Source of the DNA: Alentia gelatinosa
Taxonomy: Eukaryota > Annelida > Polychaeta > Phyllodocida > Polynoidae
Direction: 5' to 3'
Assembly: GCA_950022655.1 (NCBI GenBank)
Contig: OX465580.1
Span: 46,374,028-46,438,027, forward strand
DNA: 64,000 nucleotides
Positions 22,510-33,118 of the stretch are shown piece after piece (position 1 is the first letter of the stretch; each line of letters starts with the position of its first letter). Under the pieces are notes generated by a model that was not told where the DNA came from, made no database searches, and saw only the letters and a list, made by a program, of their open reading frames with translations. The position numbers and the translations under genes were made by a program.

Positions 22510-22994
22510 TGTGTGTTCTTTGAAAAGACCCCTTACAGTATGGTAGTCATCCATAAATACACTGTCAGGGGTGTCGGCCTTTTTGTTTATTTGCTAGGTC
22601 AAAGAGAACTACCGGTGTTTCCTGTTCCCATGCGGCTTTAGATGGTTCTTCTACTCGTACTCTGCGCATTGGAATACCTGCCTCCCTGAACAGAGCCTTT
22701 GCTCACTCAGAGAAAGGTTTAATGGTATTTGGCTTTTCCCTGTAGATGGTGTTTTTGATCTTAAAGATTGTGTCATAAGTTGGGTTCTTTGGGTTTGCTC
22801 TCACCCGTAGGGTATACTGCAGAGACAGTTTCTCTCGACGCAGATGTAGCGGAGCGATTCCTGCTTCTACATGGAGGGTAGAGACTGGTGTTGTTCTGAA
22901 AGCACCAAGGCAAAGCCTCAGACCCTGGTTTTGGATTGGTTGGTACCCTGGTCCAGGTAGGACCTTGCTGTAGATGCATATACTACTGAACCAT
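22510..22994 (-). pseudogene. LINE-C2 thumb and linker fragment
   Basis: Encodes the region before RNase H: IQNQGLRLCLGAFRTT, PLHLRREKLSLQY and VRANPKNP, matching LINE-A and LINE-C in the same order. It includes stops and a frameshift. It continues at 23457 beyond the 448-bp insertion. Confidence 0.8.
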
Positions 22995-23442
22995 GTACAT
23001 TGGACCATACGCCTCGTCCCCGCACACTACTACTGAACAATATAGTATGTAGTTAATTCTTTCTTTCCGACAAAATGTTTTAATAAATTGCCCGTTGGAA
23101 AAAATATAGGAACACAATACAGTCCCTATATCAACCGACATGGAGATCAACTCATAGTTGCACCACCACCAGAAAAGGTTACGCCGCCTCAACATATGAA
23201 ATCTCGCAAAAAACAAAACACAACCTTGACTGACAGAAAACTGAGAGTTGGATACACAGCAGCACACCGGGTCACACAACCAACCGATCACAGACCGCCT
23301 TTCACGCAGAAAGTAGGTCAACCAATGGGAGGCATCCTTACAGGGCTAGAATTGGGGGAGCGCGCAAAACGAACTCACCCCGCACCCGTTTCTCTTCGTG
23401 GTCGTACAGTGGATTGGTGCAGTCCTGCCTCTTTAGACATAC
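22995..23442. mobile_element. 448-bp unidentified insertion with 14-bp TSD
   Basis: An exact direct repeat tactactgaaccat lies at 22981-22994 and 23443-23456. A partial third copy (ctactactgaac) is inside at about 23028-23039. No terminal inverted repeat, A-rich tail, tRNA box or coding domain is recognised. The TSD length suits retroposition. Confidence 0.7.
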
Positions 23443-23649
23443 TACTACTGAACCATAGTCCAGTCTGGATTCTATGTACATCTTGTACAGTGTTAGTAGT
23501 GTTTGTTTGTTTTGCTTGTTTGGGTAGTTTAACATCCAATTTGTTCAATTAGACTTACTTTGGTTTACTTTACTCAAATTTGCATATCCTGTTGGAATAA
23601 CAAGCTATGCTGACTGGTTAATCCAGGCATCTTACTTTTCTCAAAGTGA

Positions 23650-24250
23650 CCGGTCCGCAGACGGGTCAGTTTCACCTGTTCAGTTCGTGTCAGGTTGTCT
23701 TTCCTAAAGTTTTGGCTAGTAGCCACTACAATTTCTCGTAGTTTGTTGTCTCTGGTGCAGTTCCAGAGTTTCTGCCAAGCTTTGTGAATGTGCTCCTTGG
23801 CCATTGGTTTCAGGTCTGTATGCGGAACTGTGTGGGCTCCAACTTCTCTGCTCAATCCATTTTTGGCTGCTTGGTCTGCAGCTTCATTTCCTTCAATTCC
23901 GATGTGACTCGGCAGCCAACACATGGCCACCTCTTTGCCATGTTCTCTCTTTAGTTCTGTGTATGACATTTTGATGTCTCTGATGACGGCATTCTTTGGA
24001 TCATGCTGTCCAATGGTTTGTAAACAAGATTTAGAGTCTGAGAAGACTATAAATTTCTTGTGTTGTGACATTTTCATCCAAGTCAAGGCATGCAATATAG
24101 CATTGGCCTCAGCAGTGAAAATGCTGCTCTTGCCATGGAGGGCTTTCTTCAGGTCGCCGTATGGTGTATGGACTCCATAACCGACACGGTTACCCTCTTT
24201 TGAGCCATCGGTATATACCGGTATATGGTCTCTGAAACGTTTCCTCATTT
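23650..24250 (-). pseudogene. First RNase H copy of the duplicated LINE-A
   Basis: The frame 24302-23574 carries YTDGSKEGN, TAEANAILHAL, FSDSKSCLQ, WLPSHIG and IEGNEAADQAAKNG, then NLTRTEQVKLTRLRTGH, after which the deletion changes the frame. Its N-terminal residues (MAKRWPCVGC) come from the junction with the second copy read in another frame. Confidence 0.8.
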
Positions 24251-25164
24251 CCTTCAATTCCGATGTGACTCGGCAGCCAACACATGGCCACCTCTTTGCC
24301 ATGTTCTCTCTTTAGATCTGTGTATGACAGTTTGATGTCTCTGATGACAGCATTCTTGGGATCATGCTGTCCAATGGATTGTAAACAAGATTTAGAGTCT
24401 GAGAAGAATATAAATTTCTTGTGTTGTGACATTTTCATCCAAGTCAAGGCATGCAATATAGCATTGGCATCAGCTGTGAAAATGCTGCTCTTGCCATGGA
24501 GGGCTTTCTTCAGGTCGCCGTATGGTGTATGGACTCCATTACCAACACGGTTACCGTCTTTTGAGCCATCAGTATACACCGGTACATGGTCTTTGAAACA
24601 TTTCCTTATGGTCTCATAGTTCTTGAGAAAGACACTTTCAGGGGTGTCACCTTTCTTGTTTTTTGCCAGGTCAAAGAGGATCGAGGGAGTTTCCTGGTCC
24701 CATGGAGGGGTTTCAGGTGGCCGCTCACCTCTTATTCTTTTCATTGGGATGCCTGCTTCTCGGTATTGAGCTCGTGCTCTGACGGGGAATGGTTTTATGG
24801 CATTTGGGTTGTCTTTGTACATTTGTTGATTTTCTTTGAAAATCAGGTTGTAGGCTGGGTTTCTTGGGTTGGCCCTAACTCTCATAGAGTATTGTAGAGA
24901 CAGTCCCTCCCGTCGCAGATGGAGTGGGGGGATTCCTGCTTCTACATACAGGCTTTGGGCAGGTGTTGTTCTAAATGCTCCTAGGCACAGTCTTAGACCT
25001 TGTTTCTTGACAGGTTTTAACCTGTCCAGGTAAGATTTTGCCGCTGACTCATACACAACTGATCCATAGTCCAGTCGTGATTGCATGTACATCTTGTACA
25101 GAGTCAGCAGTGTTTCACAGTTAGTTCCCCAGTCAGGGTGACTGAGGACCTTCAGAAGGTTCAT
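24250..25164 (-). pseudogene. Second RNase H copy plus linker and thumb of LINE-A
   Basis: The frame 25164-24190 runs from MNLLKVLSHPDWG and SYLDRLKP through the linker to YTDGSKDGNRVGNG, FSDSKSCLQ, WLPSHIG and IEGNE. It then crosses the duplication joint and is lost. The TADANAI here replaces the usual TAEANAI, so the catalytic Glu is changed to Asp. Confidence 0.8.
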
Positions 25165-25233
25165 GGCTTTCTGACATTTTCTCCTCAGGTACTAGACATG
25201 TTGTTTGAATGACAGTATTCTGTCAAACACCAG

Positions 25234-26768
25234 GATGAGGTCAAGAAACTTGTGTGCAATATTAAGACATATAAATCCTCCGGTATAAAGGACCTTAAGT
25301 GTATAACCTTGAAAATCTCACTACTAAATTGCTTGGAAATCTTTCATCGAATACTGAATGAGTCTATTACGAGAGCCTGCTTCCCTCAACACTGAAAGGA
25401 GGGTAGGATTTCTCCCCTGCCAAAACAAGGTGATCCGCAACTGCTATCAAATTGGAGACCTGTGTGTGTACTACCGGTTCCAGGCAAGGTCCTGGAAAGG
25501 ATAGTACACACACAACTCTATGCCTTTCTAGAAACCAAAAACTATTTCAACAATCACCAGCATGGCTTCCGCCAAATCCGAAGTACAGGGGGGGCCGTCT
25601 TCAAGTTGGTCGAATATTTATTTAATGCACAGAATACAAACCAAATTGCCATTGCATTGTACGTAGACATAAAGAAAGCTTTCGATTGCGTAGATCACAG
25701 AATACTCCTTTATAAATTGGCGGAGGTAGGTCTAGGTAACAACCTTCTTCATCTGTTAGTAACATATTTAACTAATAGAAAATGTTTCACTAAATATAGT
25801 AATTATGAATCATGTTATGAGAATATAGCCTTCGGTGTGCCTCAAGGGTCTATTTTAGGACCGCTCCTGTTCTTAATATATGTTAATGATTTGTTTGAAG
25901 ATGAACCCACTGTTGATTATATAATGTACGCCGATGATTTGGTTGTTATGACTAAGGGAACCAATGCTAAGGTCGCAGAAAATGAGATGCAAAAGACTGT
26001 CATGAAACTGGAAAAATGGTATACTGCGAACAGATTAACTGTTAATACAAAAAAGACGAGACTAGTTTATCATGGTAGTAATCTAAAACTTAAAAGAATG
26101 AAATCGGGTATAATTACTTTTGGGGGTGAACAAGTTCAAATAGTAACAGAAATGAACTACTTGGGAGCTATTGTGGACGGGCCAATGACTTTTATAGGAC
26201 ACACAGATAACATAATAAGGAAATTAAATGCAAAATATGTAATATTCAGGAAAATTAGAAAATTCTTGAATACTGAAACCGCCTTGAGGATCTTTAAAAC
26301 GTGTTTGCTACCTATATCAGATCATTATCTATACCTGCTTGAAGGAACTAATGTAAAGAACCAACGAAAACTGGAGATTAGTATATATTACGGGGAATTA
26401 GAATTGCGCTGGGTAAGGAAGCATTTAGGGAGAACAGATTTATTAGTAATAAAGAATTGCTAGAGAAAAGTTCTGTAATGGCAGTAAGAAATCGAAGACT
26501 CCTTCTCCTATTGGGAACAATTAGAAGTTTATATAAAATAGATGAGCTGCCTCTAGAAAAAACAAGGGAGGGTAGATTAACTAGAACTAGTGACAAAATA
26601 ACAGTAACACTAGAAAAACCAAACACGGAACGATTCAAGCGATCGCCAGTTTATGTTGGTTATAGTTTGTGGAACAATTTACCGAGGGATATACAAACAT
26701 GTCAATCTAAAGGTACATACAAAAGTGTAGTTTTAGGAAGGATACGTGAGTATACGGGTTTGATTTAA
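25234..26768 (+). pseudogene. LINE-F reverse transcriptase
   Basis: An early in-frame TGA lies at about 25396 (before KEGRISPLPKQGD). The main frame to 26463 has RT motifs HGFRQIRSTGGAV, ALYVDIKKAFDCVDH (motif A), GVPQGSILGPLLF and MYADDLVVM (motif C), then NRLTVNTKKT and LGAIVDG. A frame change near 26460 leads to 26457-26768, with RSPVYVGYSLWNNLP, the usual C-terminal end. The endonuclease is missing. Confidence 0.88.
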
Positions 26769-27166
26769 TATGCTAATACGACCCCTTATTTCCGATAGGT
26801 CGATCCGACTGATGTTTGTATAGGTATTCTAGAGGTAAGCAGGCACTGTAGTCTGCATATGTAAATGTAAATAACACATGTATTCGTTCGGGTTCTAAGG
26901 TTGTATAATCAGATAATCGAGCTGATCAAGAACATAATAATGAAATAGTAACGGATGTAATACCTGTAATGATATTCAAATGCTTGTTCAAGCAAGAACT
27001 TTATTAAGCTTGAAGACAGTGAATGCCTGTATATTTTCATGTAGTGGATAGAAGTTGTTTTGTTTTGTTATAAGTTTCCCATGTTGATGCCTTGCATGGA
27101 AGAACGACTGTATATTGTCGATTGCAAAGATGATCAAATAAAAAAAATAAAATAAAATAAAAAAAA
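25234..27166 (+). mobile_element. LINE-F, 5'-truncated CR1/L2/Jockey-like LINE
   Basis: Starts inside the RT at about 25234 (EVKKLV...SSGIKD), continues through RT and C-terminal domains, and ends in an A-rich tail (AAATAAAATAAA) at 27166. It has no RNase H. It sits head-to-head between minus-strand LINE-A and an endonuclease fragment, so it landed among older elements. Confidence 0.85.
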
Positions 27167-27712
27167 TGTACCAGAAGCTGGATGGAGGTACGTTGGCGAT
27201 TTATCATTGAAGAGGCACAATGACTTTTGGTCTATGAACCTCTCCACCATTCTACCCTTGCCATCTATTTTCCTGTCCCCCCACATGGTGTTGTGGGCAT
27301 TGAAATCACCCATTATCATGAAAGGGGGTGGCAGCTGGTCAGTGAGGGTTGTTAGGTCTTTTAAGGTGGTTCTCCGGTTTGGTGGTAAATATAGGCAGCA
27401 TAATGTTACAGGTTTATTTATTGTCACCCTTACTGGTACTGCCTGTGGTTCTGTTCTCAAAGATATTTCTCGTTGCGGGTATTGGGTCTTGAGAAAGAAA
27501 GCTACTCCACCGGACGGGGTGTCAACATCAGGGATTTTGGAGTAGACTTTGTATCCTTTCATGTGCAATCTTTTGCAGTTTATTGCTTGAACTTTAATTT
27601 CTTGTAGAGATACTGCAACCGGTTCAAACTCCTTGTAGAGAAGATGAAGACATTCCCGGTTGGCAGTGAAGCCTCTGCAGTTCCATTGTAGTATGTTGAG
27701 TTTGTCAGCCAT
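27167..27712 (-). pseudogene. LINE AP-endonuclease domain (C2-like family)
   Basis: ATG at 27712 directly abuts the gag stop (TAAATG). Motifs: NILQWNCRGF, SLQEIK (catalytic Glu), SGGVAFFL, CCLYLPP and MGDFNAHNTMWGD. It ends within PASGTF where the LINE-F tail is joined. The domain is an APE-like nickase for target-primed reverse transcription. The RT that should follow is not present next to it. Confidence 0.88.
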
Positions 27713-29526
27713 TTAAGTAGGTTGATTTGATGCCTTAGTCAAACTTGCATTGCGAGTTTGGACTGGGCTGGGTCTGATTGACGAAACTCTTTCTTTTTGG
27801 TGTTTATTTGGTGTTCTGTTAATGATGACATATTGGTTTCTCTGTGAGTTTCCTTCACTTCTAACAAGGGTACTTTCCTTTGCAGCGGGGTTGCCACCAG
27901 TTGAGGTTGGACCAGTACTGGAGCTATTAAATGGGATAGAAATAGTTTTCCCCCCTAGCAGAGCGGACCCTTTTCCCAAGTTTTTGGAGGCACTTTCCTT
28001 CACATTGGGTATTCCCTCCTTGGTTGCTGTGGGAAGGTTAGTTCTGCATAAAGAGGATGGAGCAGAGGTGCTCTTTCCAGTTTATGCTACAGATTTTCTG
28101 ATGTTACTTCCAGCTGTGGATGGAGTTACAGCTGGAACTTTTGTTGTCTTTTGTTTAGGCTGTGAGCTAACAGCCACATCTTCGTGTTGTTGGTTGCAAC
28201 TAGAAATTACCTTTTTGGGTTGCTGAGGTATAACAGCCTGTGGTTTTTCATTGGGCCATGGAGTTTGGCAACCAAAATCTCGTTTTGATTTTACCACAGT
28301 TGCATAAGTTTTCGCTTTGGGCTTTGCAGCCATGACAATGTCCCTTGCCTTAGGGTAGGGAATGCCCTGATCATGTTTGATGGCAAGAATTCTCCTTTCC
28401 TCTTGTTTGTTTGTTTTGTTTTGGTTTGATTTTACCTCCAGTCAACCATTATAGGTCCTTTCCAGACTTTCTCAAGGTTCTTTTACACCACTAGGGTGGT
28501 GATCGAATCTATATGATGAATTCAGGTAGAAATCTCACCCCTACACATTTACCGAGGTGAGAGTTCTTTTACTTCCCACACCACATAAACATGGTATGAG
28601 AAGGATGGCCTTTGTTATAGCAGTAAATCTACCACTGCTGGGGGTGGGACTCGAACCCACAAAGTCTTACAACCTTGGGGTTACAAGTCCGGTGCTCTAA
28701 CCACTGAGCTAACTCCCCACCCCCTCCTTTCCTCTTCTTCCCTTGGGCATTTCTTTGAGTATGCCGGATGACCCCCTCCACAGTTTGCACATTTTGGGGC
28801 ATCCGCACATTCTTTTGTGTTGTGGGTAGGGTTGCCCTGCCCACATTTGGGACATACCGGGATGTGCCGGCATTTCTTTCCTGTATGCCCATATTTTTGG
28901 CACCTAAAGCACCTGATTGGGCTTTCTCTATACTTTTCAACAGTCAAGTGTTGGTAACCACACTTGACACTTTGGGGAGGGTTGGGGCTATCGAAGGATA
29001 GAATGTAGGTGGAAGTTTCTATCACCTTTCCCTGCCGTTTTACAGTGATTTGGTGCACATGTGTGACACCCTGTGACTTCAATTCCTGTCTTATTTCTTC
29101 GGGAGAGGTCCCCAGTAGGTCCCTCCACTTTATGACTTCTTTAGAGGAGTTCAGAGAGCGGTGGGGTGTAACCTTTATGGTTTTCTCTCCCATCTTTTGA
29201 AGTGAAAGCAGGTTCAGTGTTTGCTGCTTTTGCTTAGTTTCAACTAGGACAGTACCACTTTTAGTTTTGGTCACTGCCTTAACTTGACCGGCTGAACTCT
29301 CAACCACCTTTGCAATAAGGAAGGGGGAGGTTCTTGCCAATGTATCACCCTGGCTGGATTCTATGATTAAGAATCGAGGCCAGTTGGTGTCATTATAGAA
29401 GTTACCAGGTTCAGGCACTCTCTTGGCCTGATTACCTGCATTTTTGTTTAGTCCATGTTCATTTCCATTGTCCATTTCCAATCCTGTCATTTTTCCAATG
29501 TCCAGTATATCCATTTTTGTTTGCAT
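27713..29526 (-). pseudogene. LINE ORF1 (gag-like) with three zinc knuckles, split by a SINE
   Basis: Met at 29526 (MQTKMDILDIG). The N-terminal block includes NWPRFLIIES, SPFLIAKV and RSLNSSKEVIKWRDLLG. The knuckles are CFRCQKYGHTGKKC, CPKCGQGN...H...C and CANCGGGHPAYSKKC. The SINE at 28405-28723 interrupts soon after KKCPREE. The Pro/Lys/Thr-rich tail continues at 28333-28082 and 28003-27713. There is a frame change around 28080. It ends TKASNQPT with TAA touching the endonuclease ATG. The protein binds element RNA in the known family. Confidence 0.85.
28405..28723 (-). mobile_element. SINE copy 3 (319 bp) with 13-bp TSD
   Basis: TSD ctcctttcctctt at 28392-28404 and 28724-28736. This is the best copy: the complete tRNA head begins GGGGTGGGGAGTTAGCTCAG on the minus strand, with A and B boxes and a TGT loop. 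It ends in a TTTG-rich tail at the left. Removing it restores the gag frame. Confidence 0.95.
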
Positions 29527-29882
29527 ATTTTGAGGTTTGGCTCCGCTGGCGTAAACCCACCAACCGCGGAATGCTGATGGGTTTGATGAGGAGTAAGCGA
29601 TTTTTAGGGCTTATTTTCTCGCCCCTTCCCCAGTCCAGGGGTGAGCAGCGCTGATTCCTAGATAGGACCTGCTCAGTTACTCAGGGGGTTCATACTGCTA
29701 GGGCTTCACAGTATGCAGGTAACCCGGGATGACCGAAGTCCACTGTTACTCCTCGTTTTCAGTGAACAACGACCTATAATCCCCCAAGCTTGCGTGTGCG
29801 GTTGAGCACTAGCACTTGACAGCACAACCATACCCGATGCTTCCATGCTTTCCCCGTCGCCACGACTTGTGCGGCCGGTTTT
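29527..29882 (-). other. LINE 5' UTR
   Basis: Upstream of the gag Met. 29530-29800 is closely repeated in reverse orientation at 62625-62880, ahead of another gag start, so it is a family 5' UTR and may hold the internal pol II promoter. It is cut at 29882 by the A-rich 3' end of LINE-D. Confidence 0.8.
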
Positions 29883-30309
29883 TTAATTTTTTAATTTCTT
29901 TATTGTCAACATCTGACACAACGGTCAGGTCTTCCTGTTGTACATGTTTTTTCCATAGCAGTCTCGACTACATCAAAGAATAGGGTGATATGAGGTATGA
30001 GATGAGAAATGAATGAATTTACAATCAAAAGCAGTAATGCGATACATCGAGAACCAATTCTATTTGAGCCTTAGGTAAAACGACGGCGAGAAATGACCAG
30101 ACAGCATAATTGAAGTTATTATCGATTCCCTACATGAGTCCATGTGCGTTCCTCCCTACCTTTCGGCCAGGGGGCTCACAAATGACAGTGGGCGTCTGAT
30201 ATAGGAGATCCTTTCTCTTACAGAGAGCCACAGACAAGTGTTCATAATAGTGTCAATACCCCTAGGCCAGAGACACTAAGAAGCTACTTAACTGCGACTA
30301 TACTGCTCA
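29883..30309 (-). other. LINE-D 3' UTR
   Basis: AT-rich, no ORF. It ends with GACAATAAAGAAATTAAAA on the minus strand next to 29883, an A-rich terminus that also contains AATAAA. Confidence 0.7.
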
Positions 30310-32376
30310 TTATTTTAACATTTTAATGGCTCGTTTGAAGCACGGTATGGTATCCATTTTCTGAGTGTTTGAGTCAAGGAGATCCCACTCATAGTTACCT
30401 CTGTATTCAGGGGACTTCTCATACTTAGATGTACAATGTCTTCTTCTTTTAAACTTAATCTTGTGATCACTTCGGGTGTTCCTTAATGTAACATCAAGGT
30501 AATCTAGGTTTTTAGATTTTTTAAACATTAGTTTTAATAATTGATGTTTTCGTCTGGTTTCTAATAGTTCAACCCCTGTAAGTTGATGAAGATCAGCGAT
30601 TGACATTCCATAGTGATTAACCCCTCCTAAAACAGTTCGTAAAGCGCTGTTTTGTAGACGCTGTAGCCTGACTAATTCCTTATCTAATGCGCCTCCAATA
30701 ACATTGTTTGCGTATTCTATAATAGGCCTGATAGTGACACAATATATGGTCTTAGCAACATCCGGGCTAATGAATTTCCTAATTTTTCCTAATTTAAATA
30801 GTTTATGGTTCACAGACTTGGAAATTTGACTAACATGACCACTAAAATTTAGGTACTGATCAATGTTTAGTCCTAAGTAGTTATATGCGCTTTTGCATGT
30901 AAGAAACTTATTGCCACATTGAATCTTTAGGTCATTTACATGATTCTTTCTACTCGGAGATGTGTACCAAACTGTACAGGTCTTGTCTGCATTAAGTCGT
31001 AGTCCATTAGACTCACACCAATTAAGAATATGATTTGTTGCAACCTGTAGACGAATTTCAACTTCGATAGGTCGGGGTCCAGAGGTATAAATGACCAGGT
31101 CATCGGCATATTGAGTACCGGTAGTATTTGCTAGCCCCTGACACATGTCATTAATAAAGCAGATGAAAAGTAGTGGCCCCAGGACAGATCCCTGGGGCAC
31201 ACCGAATAAGACAGGAGATAAGGGAGAGGTATGTCCATTTGTTGTGACTTTTTGCTGCCTATCCATAAGATAATCCTTTATCCAAGTTAAAAAGTTTTTT
31301 GGTAATAGCGCGATTTTCTCTAGTTTCAACAGCAGAAGGTTGTGCGAGACCGAGTCGAAAGCCTTTGAGATGTCTATGTAGCATGCGGCTGTTACGAAGG
31401 ATGAATCACATGCCACATAGAGATCATTGATAAAGTCCAAGATTGCATCTTCTGTCCCCAATTTATCACGGAAGCCAAATTGTCTTGTCGTAAAGAATTT
31501 TGAGTCAGTTAGCCAAGTGTACACTCTATCATAAAATACTTTCTCAATAATCTTCCCAGGGATCGGTAAGATGCTAATTGGCCTCCAATTGCCCACCATG
31601 TTGGCGTTCCCACCTTTAGGGATTGGAATAATGTTACCGATTTTCCAGAGATTAGGTATAATCCCAGTCGCAAAGGAGGTATTAAATAGATAAGTTAACT
31701 CTTGTGTAAGAAACATAAGCGCGTCCTTAATTACTCTCGAGGATACATGATCTATTCCACTCGACTTGTATATTGAGATTTTACTAATTAATTTTTCCAC
31801 TTCTTCCTTACAAATAAGATCCAGATTAAGAGGATTACTGTTTAGCTCACACAGATCTTCAGTTAAACCATTTATCAGATCTTGGTCACATTTCTTAAAC
31901 AATTTGCTGCCAATGCCTATGAAAAAATTATTAACATATTCAGCCGTTTTGTCTAGAGGAACATCGTTTCCGTTCTCGTCATGCAAAGTGCAGTTAGTAC
32001 TTTGGTGGCGTCCGTCCACTAGATCTCTTATATTCCTCCAGAAATCTCTTGGCTTATCACGAGAGGCATTTATTATTTCATTACAGTACTCATTCTTAGC
32101 TTGGGTTAAGGCATATTTTATTTCTCTGTTTAATCGTTTAGCGTTATTTAGAAAGGTAACGTCGCTACTACATTTATATTTACTTATAAGGTTAGCTCTT
32201 TCTTGAATCATTGAAATAAGATCATCCGTTATCCATGGGTCCTTACGTTTGTTGAATTTCATATTAACTATTGGACACGATAAGTCAAGATACTTGGTTA
32301 TATTTTTCAATATGAACTCCCATTGCATATTTGGATCATTAGATTCCCAAAAACAAGTCAAATCAGCTTCAGCCAA
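30310..32376 (-). CDS. LINE-D reverse transcriptase, intact 688-codon frame
   Basis: No stop from 32376 to 30310. Motifs: WITDDLISMI in the linker, IYKSSGIDHVSS, IPIPKGGN, WRPISILP, FGFRDKLGTEDAI, YIDISKAFDSVSH (motif A), GVPQGSVLGPLLF, QYADDLVIYTS (motif C, about 31097-31111), GLRLNADKT and YNYLGLNID. The C-terminus has RLQRLQNSALR and ends KRAIKMLK. No RNase H domain follows. It fits CR1/L2/Jockey-group LINEs. The Met at 32376 is probably internal, since endonuclease sequence lies directly upstream in a shifted frame. The RT is the best preserved in the window and its catalytic Asp residues are intact. Confidence 0.92.
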   Translation of the reverse strand: MAEADLTCFWESNDPNMQWEFILKNITKYLDLSCPIVNMKFNKRKDPWITDDLISMIQERANLISKYKCSSDVTFLNNAKRLNREIKYALTQAKNEYCNEIINASRDKPRDFWRNIRDLVDGRHQSTNCTLHDENGNDVPLDKTAEYVNNFFIGIGSKLFKKCDQDLINGLTEDLCELNSNPLNLDLICKEEVEKLISKISIYKSSGIDHVSSRVIKDALMFLTQELTYLFNTSFATGIIPNLWKIGNIIPIPKGGNANMVGNWRPISILPIPGKIIEKVFYDRVYTWLTDSKFFTTRQFGFRDKLGTEDAILDFINDLYVACDSSFVTAACYIDISKAFDSVSHNLLLLKLEKIALLPKNFLTWIKDYLMDRQQKVTTNGHTSPLSPVLFGVPQGSVLGPLLFICFINDMCQGLANTTGTQYADDLVIYTSGPRPIEVEIRLQVATNHILNWCESNGLRLNADKTCTVWYTSPSRKNHVNDLKIQCGNKFLTCKSAYNYLGLNIDQYLNFSGHVSQISKSVNHKLFKLGKIRKFISPDVAKTIYCVTIRPIIEYANNVIGGALDKELVRLQRLQNSALRTVLGGVNHYGMSIADLHQLTGVELLETRRKHQLLKLMFKKSKNLDYLDVTLRNTRSDHKIKFKRRRHCTSKYEKSPEYRGNYEWDLLDSNTQKMDTIPCFKRAIKMLK

Positions 32377-32392
32377 GAGGAGATACAGAGAA

Positions 32393-33118
32393 TCACTGGA
32401 ATAATCTTTGTAGCTTCGACCCGCAAATTCTACCTTTGTATGTGCTACCTTGTCTTTCTTCCTTGTAACCCAAAATCAATAGGTGGTCACTTAGAAAGAT
32501 GTTACTTACACCTGAGTTTTTTACATAGGCACAGTCAGTATATATGTGATCGATTAGCGTTCCTGACTTAGCATTCTGTCCTGTAATCGAGTCAATAATT
32601 TGTCTTAGTCCTAGATCTTTTGTACATCCCAATAATTTCTGAACATTGATTTCATCTCTTGTCAAAAGATTTAGATTAATATCTCCAAGTATCCAGTGCT
32701 CAGATCTAACCGTATCATTATTTAATACAGATGTTTCAATGTGCTCATTGAACCTATCAACGGAACCATTTTTTGGCCTATATCAGAATAGAATAAATAA
32801 TTTACGATGTCTGGGCATATTGACATTAAGTGCTAAGCTCTCAATGTCGTCATTAATTACTGATAAATTATCTATCTTACTTGTGTATTTACTGAATTTA
32901 CTTGATACGTAGCAAGCTACCCCCCCACCGACCCTCCCCTCACGATCCTCCTTAAAAATTTTATGGTCATCAAGAGCTATTAAGTTATCGCTGATCCTAG
33001 AGTCCAACCAAGTTTTGAAGATTCCTATAAAGTCATATTCTCCAAGAAGTAGTCGTATTTGATCCATTTTTCCCAGCATACTACGAGCGTTAAAATGACA
33101 TAAGTGGGTACCTTTCAT
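32393..33118 (-). pseudogene. LINE-D AP-endonuclease, frameshifted
   Basis: Two frames: 33118-32783 (HFNARSMLGKMDQI, FIGIFKTWLDSRI where other elements have TETWL, GGGVACYV) and 32665-32393 (LIDHIYT, FLSDHLLI with the catalytic Asp-His). Between them EHWILGDINLN supplies the GDxN motif in another frame. Lys replaces the usual Glu in the ETW motif (FKTWL). At least two frameshifts separate it from RT. Inactive as it stands. Confidence 0.85.

Larger units (their letters stand above)
21129..23501 (-). mobile_element. LINE-C2 3' half, split by a SINE and a 448-bp insertion
   Basis: The tail is TTTGG-type repeats plus GATTTAACGTCCA at 21129. It includes ORF2 from the Cys/His end and RNase H (21273-22076), thumb and linker (22510-22994) and a last stretch at 23457-23501 (TLLTLYKMYIES). 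The SINE occupies 22077-22497, with TSD tgtgtagatggg. The other insertion is 22995-23442, with TSD tactactgaaccat. LINE-A (23502) cuts it off on the right. The endonuclease and gag at 27167-29882 may be its displaced 5' half (inference). Confidence 0.82.
23502..25233 (-). mobile_element. LINE-A copy with a deleted C-terminus and a tandemly repeated RNase H
   Basis: The tail starts at 23502. Right after the 3' UTR a deletion removes the Cys/His end (joint near 23645). RNase H sequence runs to about 24246 and then restarts at about 24250. The second copy leads on through the linker and thumb to 25233, where LINE-F begins. Confidence 0.85.

Noticed and set aside
23923..24180. 85-aa plus-strand ORFs recurring near 17.7, 23.9, 43.9 and 52.1 kb
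   Set aside because: They are the antisense of LINE-A RNase H and recur because the LINE does.
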